Source: Romboutsia sedimentorum (GTDB lineage: Bacteria; Bacillota; Clostridia; Peptostreptococcales; Peptostreptococcaceae). Taken from it: a stretch of 64,000 bases of DNA. Positions 17,126-26,252 of the stretch are shown here, in pieces (the stretch's first letter is position 1; each line of letters opens with the position of its first letter). The DNA is taken from positions 124,001 through 188,000 of the forward strand of contig NZ_JASKYM010000001.1 of assembly GCF_030131845.1 (NCBI RefSeq), written 5' to 3'. Made by a program: the position numbers and the translations under genes. A model generated the notes under the pieces. It did no database searches. It saw nothing but the letters and a program-made list of their open reading frames with translations, and was not told where the DNA came from.

Positions 17126-17229
17126 AAAATCTATTATATTGAATATATGTTTCACTTTATTTAATATAGAGGAAATTTAATAATTATGTATAATATATTA
17201 CTTAAGTCTAATCTGTTAAGGAGATTATT

Positions 17230-17457
17230 ATGAAAAAATACGAAGTTTTAAAAGAAATTTACAATCCTTGTGCTGGTAAATTCGCCTTTGATACTAGCTT
17301 TCCTAATGAAGTTGAAAGTGACAATTTAGAAGAAACTCTTAAAAGCTTCCTTTCTATAGATTTTCCAGAATACAAAAAGGAAGTTTTTAGTGATGGCACA
17401 GTTATTTATATATTAAATTTACCTCTTATGGAGAGGTATAGTTTTTCAGAAATTTAA
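17230..17457 (+). CDS. Conserved-looking 75-aa protein of unknown function
   Basis: Small acidic cytoplasmic protein (75 residues) with a strong AAGGAGA ribosome binding site. It begins MKKYEVLKEIYNPCAGKF with one cysteine in a NPC motif, followed by an acidic helix (ESDNLEETLKSFLS) and a beta-rich end. There is no membrane segment. I do not recognise a family. It is monocistronic, ending before the bidirectional terminator at 17551. Confidence 0.65.
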   Translation: MKKYEVLKEIYNPCAGKFAFDTSFPNEVESDNLEETLKSFLSIDFPEYKKEVFSDGTVIYILNLPLMERYSFSEI

Positions 17458-17550
17458 TTTATATCTATTTTGCTTGTCTTAAAATTATGAGACTAAATTC
17501 TCTTTATTATAAGCATATATACATATTCGCAGTAATCGTATAAAATATAA

Positions 17551-17589
17551 AAAATAAGAAGAATGTTTTATCTGAATTCTTCTTATTTT
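17551..17589. terminator. Bidirectional terminator
   Basis: Perfect 14-bp arms AAAATAAGAAGAAT and its complement with an 11-base loop, lying between convergent genes. Confidence 0.85.
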
Positions 17590-17597
17590 CAATATTT

Positions 17598-18983
17598 TTA
17601 TTCTTTTACAATTTTATTATTATCCTTTAAAACATGGTATAATTTTTTAGTTTTAAATAGCCAAATAAATATACTTATCATTAAAATGCCCTTTAGTATC
17701 GTGGTTAAAGTTATACTCCACCATACACCATTTAATCCCATTAAATTCGGATTTGATATTAAATAAGCTAGAGGAACTCTTAAGCCTGTTAATATTATAC
17801 TTATAATCGATGGGATGTAAGTCCTTCCAAGACCTTTAAAAGCGCCTGCTGTTATAATTTCAATACACATAAAAAATTGAGAATATCCCAATATCTTAAG
17901 ATATGTAGTTCCTTCAAGTATAGCCTTTGGTTCCGATATAAATACAGAGAATATATATTTCCCTCCAAATACTAATACTAATGTAGTAATTATCCCTAAA
18001 ATCATAGCTATAATTATACCAATCTTGCACCCTTTCGTTACTCTATCATATTTTTTAGCTCCATAATTCTGACCAACAAAACTTCCAAGCGATACTGCTA
18101 ATCCTTCTGTAGTCATCCATGAAATAGATTCAATTTGAGAACCTACCTTTTGTACTGCCACTGCCACTGGTCCAAAAGATGCTACAACTACTCCAAGTAA
18201 CATTGAAAATATTGTAAACATCCCACTTTGTATTGCTACTGGTATTCCTAGCTTATACAAAATTTTATAGTATTTTATCTCTATATTTTTAAATAACTTA
18301 ACTTTGAAGTACTCATGTTTACTCTTTGAAATAGTATATAAAAATAAAGAAAATACTATAATCTGTGCAAAAACTGTAGCTATAGCGGCTCCCGCTACAC
18401 CAAGCTTTGGAAATCCTCCTAATCCAAGTATTAGTATTGGATCTAATATAATATTAGCAATTAATCCTACTGTGTTAATTTTAAAAGGTGTCTTACTGTT
18501 TCCCATTCCATTAAATATTGCTGTAAATACTGGATTGATAAAGTAAAATACCATTCCTAAAGCTATTATATATAAGTAAGTTCTCGACATATTTATAACC
18601 GATTCATCACCTAAATTAAAAAATGCTATAAGATTTTTATTAAAAACAATTAAAAATATAGTATACAAGATAGATAATATAATATTTATCTCTATTGCTG
18701 CTTTTATATACGACTTTGTTTTATTTATACTATTTTCACCAATACTTTGAGCTACTTTTATTTCTCCACCAATTTTTGAAATCATAACAAATGCCATCGC
18801 AAGCCATGGAAAAAAACCAGCGGTTCCCACTGCTGCTACTGAACTACTTCCAGCTTTTCCTACCCATATCATATCTACCATGTTGTAAGCCATTTGTATA
18901 AATGATGTTCCCATTATAGGCAATGATAATTTTATCAGTTTTTCTGTAATTCGCCCTTGTGTTAAATCAACTCTATCTTCCAT
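17598..18983 (-). CDS. MATE-family efflux transporter
   Basis: Protein of 461 residues with about 12 helices in two halves. The N-terminal TQGRITEKLIKLSLPIMGTSFIQMAYNMVDMIWVG is typical of MATE exporters, as are GMGNSKTPF and the second-half repeat with AFKGLGRTYIPSI. It exports organic cations or drugs in exchange for Na+ or H+. It is a single-gene unit with a GGAGGAT ribosome binding site. The substrate cannot be inferred. Confidence 0.93.
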   Translation of the reverse strand: MEDRVDLTQGRITEKLIKLSLPIMGTSFIQMAYNMVDMIWVGKAGSSSVAAVGTAGFFPWLAMAFVMISKIGGEIKVAQSIGENSINKTKSYIKAAIEINIILSILYTIFLIVFNKNLIAFFNLGDESVINMSRTYLYIIALGMVFYFINPVFTAIFNGMGNSKTPFKINTVGLIANIILDPILILGLGGFPKLGVAGAAIATVFAQIIVFSLFLYTISKSKHEYFKVKLFKNIEIKYYKILYKLGIPVAIQSGMFTIFSMLLGVVVASFGPVAVAVQKVGSQIESISWMTTEGLAVSLGSFVGQNYGAKKYDRVTKGCKIGIIIAMILGIITTLVLVFGGKYIFSVFISEPKAILEGTTYLKILGYSQFFMCIEIITAGAFKGLGRTYIPSIISIILTGLRVPLAYLISNPNLMGLNGVWWSITLTTILKGILMISIFIWLFKTKKLYHVLKDNNKIVKE

Positions 18984-19023
18984 ATAAAATCCTCCATACC
19001 TTGATATTAAAATATATAAACAA

Positions 19024-19062
19024 AAAAAACTAGAGTAAATTTTTATTTTACCCTAGTTTTTT
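19024..19062 (-). terminator. Terminator downstream of the EamA transporter
   Basis: 16-base arms (AAAAAACTAGGGTAAA in minus-strand sense, one G-U pair), followed by a T-tract on the minus strand. Confidence 0.85.
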
Positions 19063-19064
19063 CA

Positions 19065-19946
19065 CTATTTAACTTTATCAAGTTTTTTATTGTATCTAAA
19101 TATATAAAATGATGCTCCAAATATTACAAAGTATCCTATTATACTAAATATATCAGGAAATGCTTTAAATAATATTATACTTATTATAGCTGAAAAAATT
19201 ATATTAGAATAATCAAATATAGAAATTTCTTTAGCTGGTGCATACTTATATGCCCAAGTTATACCAAATTGACCTACTGTTGCAAATACTCCTGCTAACA
19301 TCAAATAAACAAATTGAAGTATACTCATAGACTCGTATGAAATTATCATAAATGGTAATATTACAACTAATGAAAATAGAGAAAAATAAAACACTATTGT
19401 AGCACCTTTTTCTTTTCCACCTAGTACTCTTAAACAAGTATATGCAGCCGCTGCACAAAAAGCTCCACTTACGCCAACTAATGATGGAATTACATCTAAG
19501 TTAAAAGTTGGCTTTATTATAAATAAAGACCCAGCAAATGCTACTAATACAGCTAACATTTGATTAGTTTTAATTTTTTCTTTCAAAAATAGTGCTGAAA
19601 ATATTATAACTATAAAAGGACTTAACTTATTTAACATATTTGCATCTGATAAAACTAACTTATCTATAGCATAATAATTAAATATTATTCCTAAAGTTCC
19701 AAATGCAGCTCTTAATGTTAAGATGCCTCTATTTTCTTTTTTTCCGAAAAAACTTTCTTTAGTATTTAAAATCATAGCAAACGCCACTATACAAGAAACT
19801 AAGTTTCTAAAAAACGTTTTTTGAAAAGTTGGTAAATCGCCCGATAGCTTTACAAATGCTGACATCATTGCAAATCCAAAAGCTGATATTATTATACATA
19901 TTATTCCTTTTGCTGTTTCACTCATATTATTTTTTATATTGTCCAT
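19065..19946 (-). CDS. EamA-family (DMT) transporter
   Basis: Protein of 293 residues with ten predicted helices in two EamA repeats: residues about 15-130, ending FSALFLKEKI, and about 155-285. Members move metabolites, amino acids or drugs across the membrane; the substrate is unknown. The ribosome binding site AGGAGGCG precedes the ATG. It is monocistronic between two hairpins. Confidence 0.88.
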   Translation of the reverse strand: MDNIKNNMSETAKGIICIIISAFGFAMMSAFVKLSGDLPTFQKTFFRNLVSCIVAFAMILNTKESFFGKKENRGILTLRAAFGTLGIIFNYYAIDKLVLSDANMLNKLSPFIVIIFSALFLKEKIKTNQMLAVLVAFAGSLFIIKPTFNLDVIPSLVGVSGAFCAAAAYTCLRVLGGKEKGATIVFYFSLFSLVVILPFMIISYESMSILQFVYLMLAGVFATVGQFGITWAYKYAPAKEISIFDYSNIIFSAIISIILFKAFPDIFSIIGYFVIFGASFYIFRYNKKLDKVK

Positions 19947-20013
19947 AAACGCCTCCTAGAATTATACTATATCTTATACCACCTAATTTAGCAAAATAAT
20001 AATTTAAAATATA

Positions 20014-20058
20014 ATTAGGACTATAGTCTTTATATGATCAAAAGACTATAGTCCTAAT
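20014..20058 (-). terminator. Hairpin downstream of the PLP enzyme gene
   Basis: Perfect 18-bp arms ATTAGGACTATAGTCTTT and its complement. The U-tract is weak but the stem is very stable and lies 29 bp past the stop codon at 20087. Confidence 0.75.
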
Positions 20059-20086
20059 ACAAATTAGATGGTTATGTATATTTATA

Positions 20087-21364
20087 TTATTTATTCTTTT
20101 TCATATACTCAATAGCTTTTAATGTACCCATTTTAGAATGATCAAATGTAAGACCACCTTGGAAGTAAACATTATATGGTGGCTTTATTGGAGCATCAGC
20201 ACTTAATTCTATTGAAGAGCCCTGTATAAATGCACCAGCTGCCATTATAACTTCATCATCATATCCTGGCATCGCCCAAGGAACTGGTTTAACGTATGAA
20301 TCAACAGGAGCTGCTGCTTGTATTCCTTGACAGAATGCTATAACTTCCTCAGCACTGTTAAGTCTTACTATTTGTATTATATCACTTCTTAAATCATCAT
20401 ATTTTGGAAGAACTTCATATCCTAACTTTTCAAACATTCTAGCACAATAAATTGCACCCATTACAGCTTGACTTACTACATATGGAGCCATAAAGAATCC
20501 TTGAAGTACAGTTCTACTAGTTCCAAATGTAAGTCCACATTCTTTACCTATTCCAGGAGACGTTAATCTATATGATATTAATTCTACTAAATCGTTCTTA
20601 CCTACTATATATCCACCAGTTAAAGCAAGACCTCCACCTGGGTTTTTTATAAGTGATCCTGCCATTATATCAGCACCAACATCAGTTGGTTCCATAGTTT
20701 CTAAAAACTCACCATAGCAATTATCAACCATTACTATAACTTCAGGTTTTATACTCCTTACAGTATCTATAATTTCTTTTATATCAGCTATTGTAAGTGA
20801 TTCTCTCCAAGAATATCCCTTTGATCTTTGTATCATTACAAGTTTTGTTTTATCGTTTATTTTAGTTTTTATTCCTTCTAAGTCTACATTTCCATCTTCT
20901 AAAAAGTCTACTTGATCATATGTAACTCCAAATTCCTTTAAACAGCCCTTTTCTTCTCTTATACCTATAACACCTTCTAATGTATCATATGGCTTACCTG
21001 TTACTGATAGTATTTCATCTCCAGGTCTAGCAATTCCTTGCAAGCATAAAGTTAGTGCATGAGTTCCATTAACTATTATAGGACGAACTATAGAATCCTC
21101 TGCATTAAATACATTTGCATATATTTCCTCTATTTTTTCACGACCAAGGTCATTATATCCATATCCAGTAGTCCAATTGAAGTGATTATCACTTAAATGA
21201 GCTTCTTGCATCGCTTTTAATACCTTGTATTGGTTATATTCTCTTATTTGTTTTATTTCTTCAAATTTAGGTTTTATTTCTTTCATAACTTCTTCTGATA
21301 ATTCAAATGTTTCGTCATCTAATCCATAGAAGTTTTTTAATAGATTTTTTGTTTCGTTTAACAT
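20087..21364 (-). CDS. Methionine gamma-lyase-like PLP enzyme (YnbB family)
   Basis: About 425 residues of the PLP aspartate-aminotransferase fold annotated as the methionine gamma-lyase/aluminium-resistance (YnbB) family. Motifs: TTGYGYNDLGRE, IVNGTHALTLCLQGIARPGDE, VMVDNCYGEF, GSLIKNPGGGLALTGGYIVG with the probable PLP lysine, and GIGKECGLTFGTSR. An upstream in-frame ATG exists at 21430, but ACAGGTGAAG before the ATG at 21364 sets the start. In Bacillus the homologue also lies near hfq. The true substrate is uncertain. Confidence 0.87.
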   Translation of the reverse strand: MLNETKNLLKNFYGLDDETFELSEEVMKEIKPKFEEIKQIREYNQYKVLKAMQEAHLSDNHFNWTTGYGYNDLGREKIEEIYANVFNAEDSIVRPIIVNGTHALTLCLQGIARPGDEILSVTGKPYDTLEGVIGIREEKGCLKEFGVTYDQVDFLEDGNVDLEGIKTKINDKTKLVMIQRSKGYSWRESLTIADIKEIIDTVRSIKPEVIVMVDNCYGEFLETMEPTDVGADIMAGSLIKNPGGGLALTGGYIVGKNDLVELISYRLTSPGIGKECGLTFGTSRTVLQGFFMAPYVVSQAVMGAIYCARMFEKLGYEVLPKYDDLRSDIIQIVRLNSAEEVIAFCQGIQAAAPVDSYVKPVPWAMPGYDDEVIMAAGAFIQGSSIELSADAPIKPPYNVYFQGGLTFDHSKMGTLKAIEYMKKNK

Positions 21365-21452
21365 ATTCTTCACCTGTCTTTTATTTGATTTTAACAGTAG
21401 AATTTTATCATAATAGGTGAATTTATGCAAATATTGTTATAACCATCTTGTC

Positions 21453-23414
21453 TTAAATGTAAATATCTGAAAACTCAATACTAGTACTCATTATATCTGA
21501 CTGTGATTGGTCTAAGTTATAAAAATATACTTTTTCTCCATCTAAAATTTTTATTGGCAATTCTACTGTAAAAACAGAGCCTTTATTTAATTTAGATTCA
21601 ACATATACATCTCCATCATGAGATTTTACAAAAGACTTAACGAGCGATAAACCAATTCCACTACCTTCATTTTTTCTAATCATAGTATCTTCTATCTGAA
21701 TAAATTTTTCAAATATTTTTTCTACGTTGTCTTCATGTATACCAATACCTGTGTCCTCAACAGTAAAAATTAACAAATCCATTTTTTTATATACATTAAC
21801 AGAAATTTTACCGCCATTATTGGAAAATTTTATAGCATTTGATAATAAGTTTAAAACGATTCGCTCAATCTTATTTGGATCTGCCCCCATTATTATTTCT
21901 TCTTCATCAGTATCAAATATAATCTCTAATTCTTTGCTTTGTGCGTAAGGTATTATTGATAACACTATATTTTCTAATAAACTTATTATTTCTATATTTT
22001 TTAGTTTTAGATCCGTAAAACCAGAATCCACTTTAGCTACATCTATTATATTATTTATAAGCCTAAGAAGCCTATTGCAATTTTGTTTTATTATTTTTAT
22101 ATTATTGGTACTTTTATTTACATCATTACTTTTATTTAAATTCAATTCTAATAATTGACTAGAAGACATTATAACAGCTACTGGTGTTCGCAATTCATGG
22201 CTTATATTTGAAATAAAATTACTTTGCGATTTATTAGCACTTTCAGCAATTTCCTTTGCTTTAAGTATCTCCTGTTCATATATTTTTCTTTTCTTCATAT
22301 TTACAACTAAACCGATTATTGTTATTAGCAAGCATATAGTCACTATTATCATAGGTATTATAAGCATTTTATTTTTTTCAAAATAAGATATAGGTTTGTT
22401 TTTTATATGTGAGTTTTTAGGTAACTTACTTTCCTTTATATTATATTTTTTTAATTGGTTATAATCAAAAATATATTCATAAATTCTACTTGTATCCCAA
22501 AGTTTATTATTTGGAATATCTCCCGACATTATTTGTTTACTTATTTCTCCAGCTAACTTACCTAAATTAAAATTAGATACTACTGCCCCACCAATAAAAC
22601 TATCTTCTAATAAATGATCTAATGTATTATATATAGGTGCTGTTTTATTTTTTTTTAAAATTTCAATAGATTTAATCATCTTGGGAAAATCATCTTGTTT
22701 GCTTCTAGGAGAGTATATAGATAATATAACATCATCTTTATTTAATTGATTTATCTTATTTTCAAATTCTTCTAATGACATATCACCTAAAGATATATGT
22801 TTGAAATTTAAATTAGTATACTTAGATTTTAATGTATAAAATTCTTTTAAGTCTTCAGAATTTTTAGACGATGAATAAGTTAAGCCAACAATATTTTTGT
22901 TTTTGTGAAGCTTACTAATTAGTTCAACACTTGTTTCTATTGGAATGGTTTCTATTATTCCATACACAGAATCAAGAGATACAGCTTCTGTAGCACTTTT
23001 TTTATCATTAATGCCTAAAAATACAATTGGTATATCTTTAAATAAGTCATCCCTATGTTTTTTCCCAAACTCCAAAGCATAATCATCTGCCAGTACTACT
23101 ACATCAAATTTTTTATATTTATTAATCTTATATTTTAGTAAATGATAAAAATTTTTTTCATTTTCTTCTCCATTAAATTCTCCAAAATCCATATACTCTA
23201 TTTGTATCTTTACACCTTTGCCTATCCCTTTAACCAAACCAGCTTTTTGCTTATCAAAAGATGAAAAATTCGGACTATAAGAACTTATAAACAAAACTCT
23301 TTTTTGTTCTTGTGCGTATGACCCACTTGCCCCCCATAATAATAAAATACAAAATAAAAGTATTATTACTTTAATACTTCTGCTTATCTTATATTCCTTG
23401 CTTTGTGCATTCAA
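21453..23414 (-). CDS. Orphan sensor histidine kinase with ABC-substrate-binding-like sensor domain
   Basis: Protein of 653 residues: signal or membrane helix (about 13-33), extracellular domain resembling ABC substrate-binding proteins (RVLFISSYSPNFSSFDKQ onward, to about 310), second helix near 350-372, HisKA with SNISHELRTPVAV, then HATPase with NLLSNAIKFSN, VEDTGIGI and GSGIGLSLVKSF. It begins at a TTG preceded by GGGGGAGAGAG. No response regulator lies next to it. It probably senses a small ligand and signals to a distant regulator. Confidence 0.9.
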   Translation of the reverse strand: MNAQSKEYKISRSIKVIILLFCILLLWGASGSYAQEQKRVLFISSYSPNFSSFDKQKAGLVKGIGKGVKIQIEYMDFGEFNGEENEKNFYHLLKYKINKYKKFDVVVLADDYALEFGKKHRDDLFKDIPIVFLGINDKKSATEAVSLDSVYGIIETIPIETSVELISKLHKNKNIVGLTYSSSKNSEDLKEFYTLKSKYTNLNFKHISLGDMSLEEFENKINQLNKDDVILSIYSPRSKQDDFPKMIKSIEILKKNKTAPIYNTLDHLLEDSFIGGAVVSNFNLGKLAGEISKQIMSGDIPNNKLWDTSRIYEYIFDYNQLKKYNIKESKLPKNSHIKNKPISYFEKNKMLIIPMIIVTICLLITIIGLVVNMKKRKIYEQEILKAKEIAESANKSQSNFISNISHELRTPVAVIMSSSQLLELNLNKSNDVNKSTNNIKIIKQNCNRLLRLINNIIDVAKVDSGFTDLKLKNIEIISLLENIVLSIIPYAQSKELEIIFDTDEEEIIMGADPNKIERIVLNLLSNAIKFSNNGGKISVNVYKKMDLLIFTVEDTGIGIHEDNVEKIFEKFIQIEDTMIRKNEGSGIGLSLVKSFVKSHDGDVYVESKLNKGSVFTVELPIKILDGEKVYFYNLDQSQSDIMSTSIEFSDIYI

Positions 23415-23525
23415 CTAGATCTCTCTCCCCCTAATATAATCTTTTTAAACTAATTATACCATGAAAACCTTTTAGTATACATTTTTTTACATTCTTATTT
23501 TTAAATATTTAAAATATTTGCATTT

Positions 23526-23566
23526 AAAACAAAACAAGCTAGAATAAATCCTAGCTTGTTTTGTTT
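23526..23566 (-). terminator. Terminator downstream of niaX
   Basis: About 16-bp stem AAACAAAACAAGCTAG and its complement with an 8-base loop, 13 bp past the niaX stop. Confidence 0.85.
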
Positions 23567-23578
23567 ATACTATATAAT

Positions 23579-24145
23579 TTAAGTTTGTACTAAAATTTTT
23601 TTAGTTACTGATTTAGGTAACATATTCCATATATAAAGTGATAATGAAAAGTCTATCATACTATGTATTAAAGTTCCGACTCCAACTAATCCAAGTATTG
23701 ATACAACAAATCCTTTATCATAGTATCCATCTGAAAGAGATGATCCAAAGTAAAATGGTATAACTATTAAAACTTCACTAACCGCATGAATTAAAGCTAT
23801 AAAAAAAGAATACCAAATTGAACTTTTAAAATTATTTAGAACTCCTTTATTTTTCTTTAAGTAAAGTGAGCCTATAGTTACAAATACTACATGGCTTAAT
23901 GCTCTTAATACTACTGTAATCGGAAATCCTCCCAAGAAAAATCCAACTGTAGTTCCAATTGCTACAAATAATGCTGTTCCTGGTGAAATAAACATAGCTA
24001 TAAATATAGCTACATGACTTGCTAAAGTAAATGAGGCTGGCTCTAATATTATTTTTATCGGTGAAAATAGAGGTATTATAATTCCAATAGAGCACAATAA
24101 TGCTGACAATATAATTGCTTGTGTATTTAGCTTTTTATTATTCAT
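23579..24145 (-). CDS. niaX: Niacin ECF transporter substrate-binding subunit NiaX
   Basis: Protein of 188 residues with about six hydrophobic helices. It resembles the NiaX S-component that gives niacin specificity to the shared energy-coupling-factor module (EcfA/EcfT, not in the window). Typical parts are the LFSPIKIILEPASFTLASHVAIF region and RALSHVVF. A NiaR-type operator lies immediately upstream and the niaR gene is the next gene upstream, which supports the assignment. Confidence 0.88.
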   Translation of the reverse strand: MNNKKLNTQAIILSALLCSIGIIIPLFSPIKIILEPASFTLASHVAIFIAMFISPGTALFVAIGTTVGFFLGGFPITVVLRALSHVVFVTIGSLYLKKNKGVLNNFKSSIWYSFFIALIHAVSEVLIVIPFYFGSSLSDGYYDKGFVVSILGLVGVGTLIHSMIDFSLSLYIWNMLPKSVTKKILVQT

Positions 24146-24160
24146 TTTATACCACCTTAT

Positions 24161-24229
24161 ATTAAACTGTAATTATAGGTGTCTTTACACCTATAATTAC
24201 AGTTTAATATTTATTTACTAATTTGTCAA
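24161..24229 (-). promoter_or_regulatory. niaX promoter and NiaR operator
   Basis: TTGACA (24224-24229) and TAAACT (24201-24206) are 17 bp apart on the minus strand. From 24161 to 24208 there is a perfect inverted repeat with 22-bp arms, centred on TAGGTGTCTTTACACCTA. TGTCTTTACA is the core of known NiaR (YrxA) operators. The palindrome overlaps the -10 element, so NiaR with niacin should block transcription. Confidence 0.85.
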
Positions 24230-24239
24230 TTATTGATTA

Positions 24240-24298
24240 AAAAAAGGATACTTATATTAACGGATATTAAATATCCGTTAATATAAGTATCCTTTTTC
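24240..24298 (-). terminator. niaR terminator overlapping the niaR stop codon
   Basis: About 27-bp stem (ATACTTATATTAACGGATAT core), followed by a T-tract on the minus strand. The upstream arm contains the last codons and stop of niaR (24278). Confidence 0.9.
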
Positions 24299-24793
24299 TC
24301 TTAAAATATTTACTATTTCTTCAAAGCTTTCTTCATGTCTACATCTTATAGTATGAAGGTGTATACCGTCTGTCAATTTAGATAGAGGATTTGTATCTTC
24401 TAATTTAAGCTTTTCCATAAAGTCCTTTACATCTCGTCTTGAAGATACATGTAAATCTCCTGTTATTTGCCCATATACACCATGTTCTACTATTACATTT
24501 ACAACAGTTGCACCTTCATCTACTATTACATTTAGTTCATCCTCTATAAAATTTTTACTATGCTTACATGCTATCGTTTTAATTATATATCCTTCATTAT
24601 TTTCTTTATTATCTAATATATAACCTTTTGGTGTTGATATTATATTTAATCCTGATGCTCGAAGTAATGCTATATCACCTACTATAAGTTGTCTACTAAC
24701 ATTAAGCTCATTAGCTAAATTTGTTCCACTTATTGCTTTAGTATCATTTTTCAAAATATTTATAATTTCTTCTCTTCTCTCTAATCCATTCAT
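24278..24793 (-). CDS. niaR: Niacin-responsive repressor NiaR
   Basis: Protein of 171 residues. An N-terminal winged helix (residues 1-60; SGTNLANELNVSRQLIVGDIALLRASG) is followed by a 3H domain whose conserved histidines appear in ACKHSKNF, VEHGVYG, HLHTIRCRHEESF. NiaR represses niacin uptake and NAD synthesis genes when niacin is bound. The target operator is in front of niaX just downstream. It is a single-gene unit with its own terminator. Confidence 0.93.
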   Translation of the reverse strand: MNGLERREEIINILKNDTKAISGTNLANELNVSRQLIVGDIALLRASGLNIISTPKGYILDNKENNEGYIIKTIACKHSKNFIEDELNVIVDEGATVVNVIVEHGVYGQITGDLHVSSRRDVKDFMEKLKLEDTNPLSKLTDGIHLHTIRCRHEESFEEIVNILREKGYLY

Positions 24794-24864
24794 CTCTTAC
24801 CCTCACTTCTTTATATTTATAATCTTAATTATAACCTAATAATAGATAAGTATAAATAATAAAA

Positions 24865-24890
24865 AAGCTCACAAGTTAATTTGTGAGCTT
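24865..24890 (-). terminator. Terminator downstream of hfq
   Basis: Ten-bp arms AAGCTCACAA and TTGTGAGCTT with a six-base loop; TTTTTT follows on the minus strand. Confidence 0.88.
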
Positions 24891-24896
24891 ACTTTA

Positions 24897-25211
24897 TTAT
24901 TTATTATTATTGTAACTGTTATTGTTACTGTAATTATTGTTATTAGTAGTAGTTTTGCTATAACTATTTCCTGATTGTTGGTTAGGATTTTGGAAACTTA
25001 TATATTTTCCTGGAAGTATTGTAGATACTGCATGCTTATATATCATGTTTTGTTGTTTATTATCACCTTCCAATAATATTATGTAACTATCAAACCCCTT
25101 AACAAATCCTTTTACTTGAACTCCATTCATTAAATATATAGTTACAGGAATTTTCTCTTTTCTTGCATTATTTAAAAATATGTCCTGTAAGTTTAATACT
25201 GAATTTTTCAT
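24897..25211 (-). CDS. hfq: RNA chaperone Hfq with Asn-rich tail
   Basis: Protein of 104 residues. Sm1 and Sm2 motifs are visible ([26 protein letters not shown]). It binds sRNAs and mRNAs as a hexamer. The C-terminal 25 residues are unusually Asn/Tyr/Ser-rich ([18 protein letters not shown]), as reported for Clostridioides Hfq. It is the last gene of the mutS-mutL-miaA-hfq block, with a GGGAGGA ribosome binding site. Confidence 0.96.
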   Translation of the reverse strand: MKNSVLNLQDIFLNNARKEKIPVTIYLMNGVQVKGFVKGFDSYIILLEGDNKQQNMIYKHAVSTILPGKYISFQNPNQQSGNSYSKTTTNNNNYSNNNSYNNNK

Positions 25212-25304
25212 TTGACAATCCTCCCGAGATCTTAATTAAATTTAAAAGATTAATATATTTCATTTGGAAATTTTATACTATTCCTCTATTCTATTTTATA
25301 TAAG

Positions 25305-26237
25305 TTATAGTATTTTTTCAATAGTGTTAAAAATTTCTTTTTCTAATACTTTCTTATCACTGTACTCATCTAAATTAAACCACTTGGCACTATTATATCT
25401 TCTAAACCAAGTTAGTTGTCGTTTTGCATACCTTCTAGAGTCTCTTTTTATTATTTCCACAGCTTCATCAATCGAATATTCACCATCAAGGTATTTAATT
25501 ATTTCTTTATATCCAATGCCTTGCATAGATATCATATCTTTAGTGTATCCTAAACTTAATAATTTTTTAACTTCATCTACTAGTCCACCGTCCATCATTA
25601 TATCTACTCTTTTATTTATTCTTTGATATAGGTGTTCTCTTTCTCTGTTTAGTACAATTATTATAGGATTATATTTTTCATTAAATTTTAAGTCATTAGA
25701 AAAATCATTCATCTTTTCTCCACTAAGACATACTTCTAGTGCTCTTATAACTCTCTTTGTATTGTTTTTGTGTATTCTATTTGCACTATCTTCATCCAAC
25801 GCTCTTAACTTTTCATGCATATAGTCTATGCCATATTCTTGTAATTCTAACGTTAAGTTTTCTCTTAGTTCATTATTAGCATCTGATTTAGCAAAATCCA
25901 TATTGTATATTATAGAGTTTAGATAAAGCCCCGTTCCACCAGTTACTAACGCTGTTTTACCTTTTTCAGTTATTTTTTCTATATAATTATTTGCTCTATC
26001 TTGAAACTCTGATACTGAAAAAGAATAATCCGGTTTAACTTCATCTATTAAATAATGGGGTACTCCGCTCATTTCATCATTAGTTACTTTTGCACTCCCT
26101 ATATCCATGTACTGATATATTTGCATAGAATCAGCAGAAATAATTTCTGCATTTAAATATTTTGCTAATTTTATTGATAATTCAGTCTTACCAACGGCTG
26201 TTGGTCCTGTAAGTATTATAAGTGGTATTTTTTTCAT
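25305..26237 (-). CDS. miaA: tRNA dimethylallyltransferase MiaA
   Basis: Protein of 310 residues, normal for the family. MiaA adds a dimethylallyl group to A37 of UNN-decoding tRNAs. The P-loop is GPTAVGKTELS (residues 10-20); other motifs are SADSMQIYQYMDIGSAK, GGTGLYLNSI and the C-terminal RRYAKRQLTWFRR. It lies 15 bp after mutL and 93 bp before hfq, the usual Firmicutes order. Confidence 0.97.
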   Translation of the reverse strand: MKKIPLIILTGPTAVGKTELSIKLAKYLNAEIISADSMQIYQYMDIGSAKVTNDEMSGVPHYLIDEVKPDYSFSVSEFQDRANNYIEKITEKGKTALVTGGTGLYLNSIIYNMDFAKSDANNELRENLTLELQEYGIDYMHEKLRALDEDSANRIHKNNTKRVIRALEVCLSGEKMNDFSNDLKFNEKYNPIIIVLNREREHLYQRINKRVDIMMDGGLVDEVKKLLSLGYTKDMISMQGIGYKEIIKYLDGEYSIDEAVEIIKRDSRRYAKRQLTWFRRYNSAKWFNLDEYSDKKVLEKEIFNTIEKIL

Positions 26238-26252
26238 ATTTATCTTCCTATT

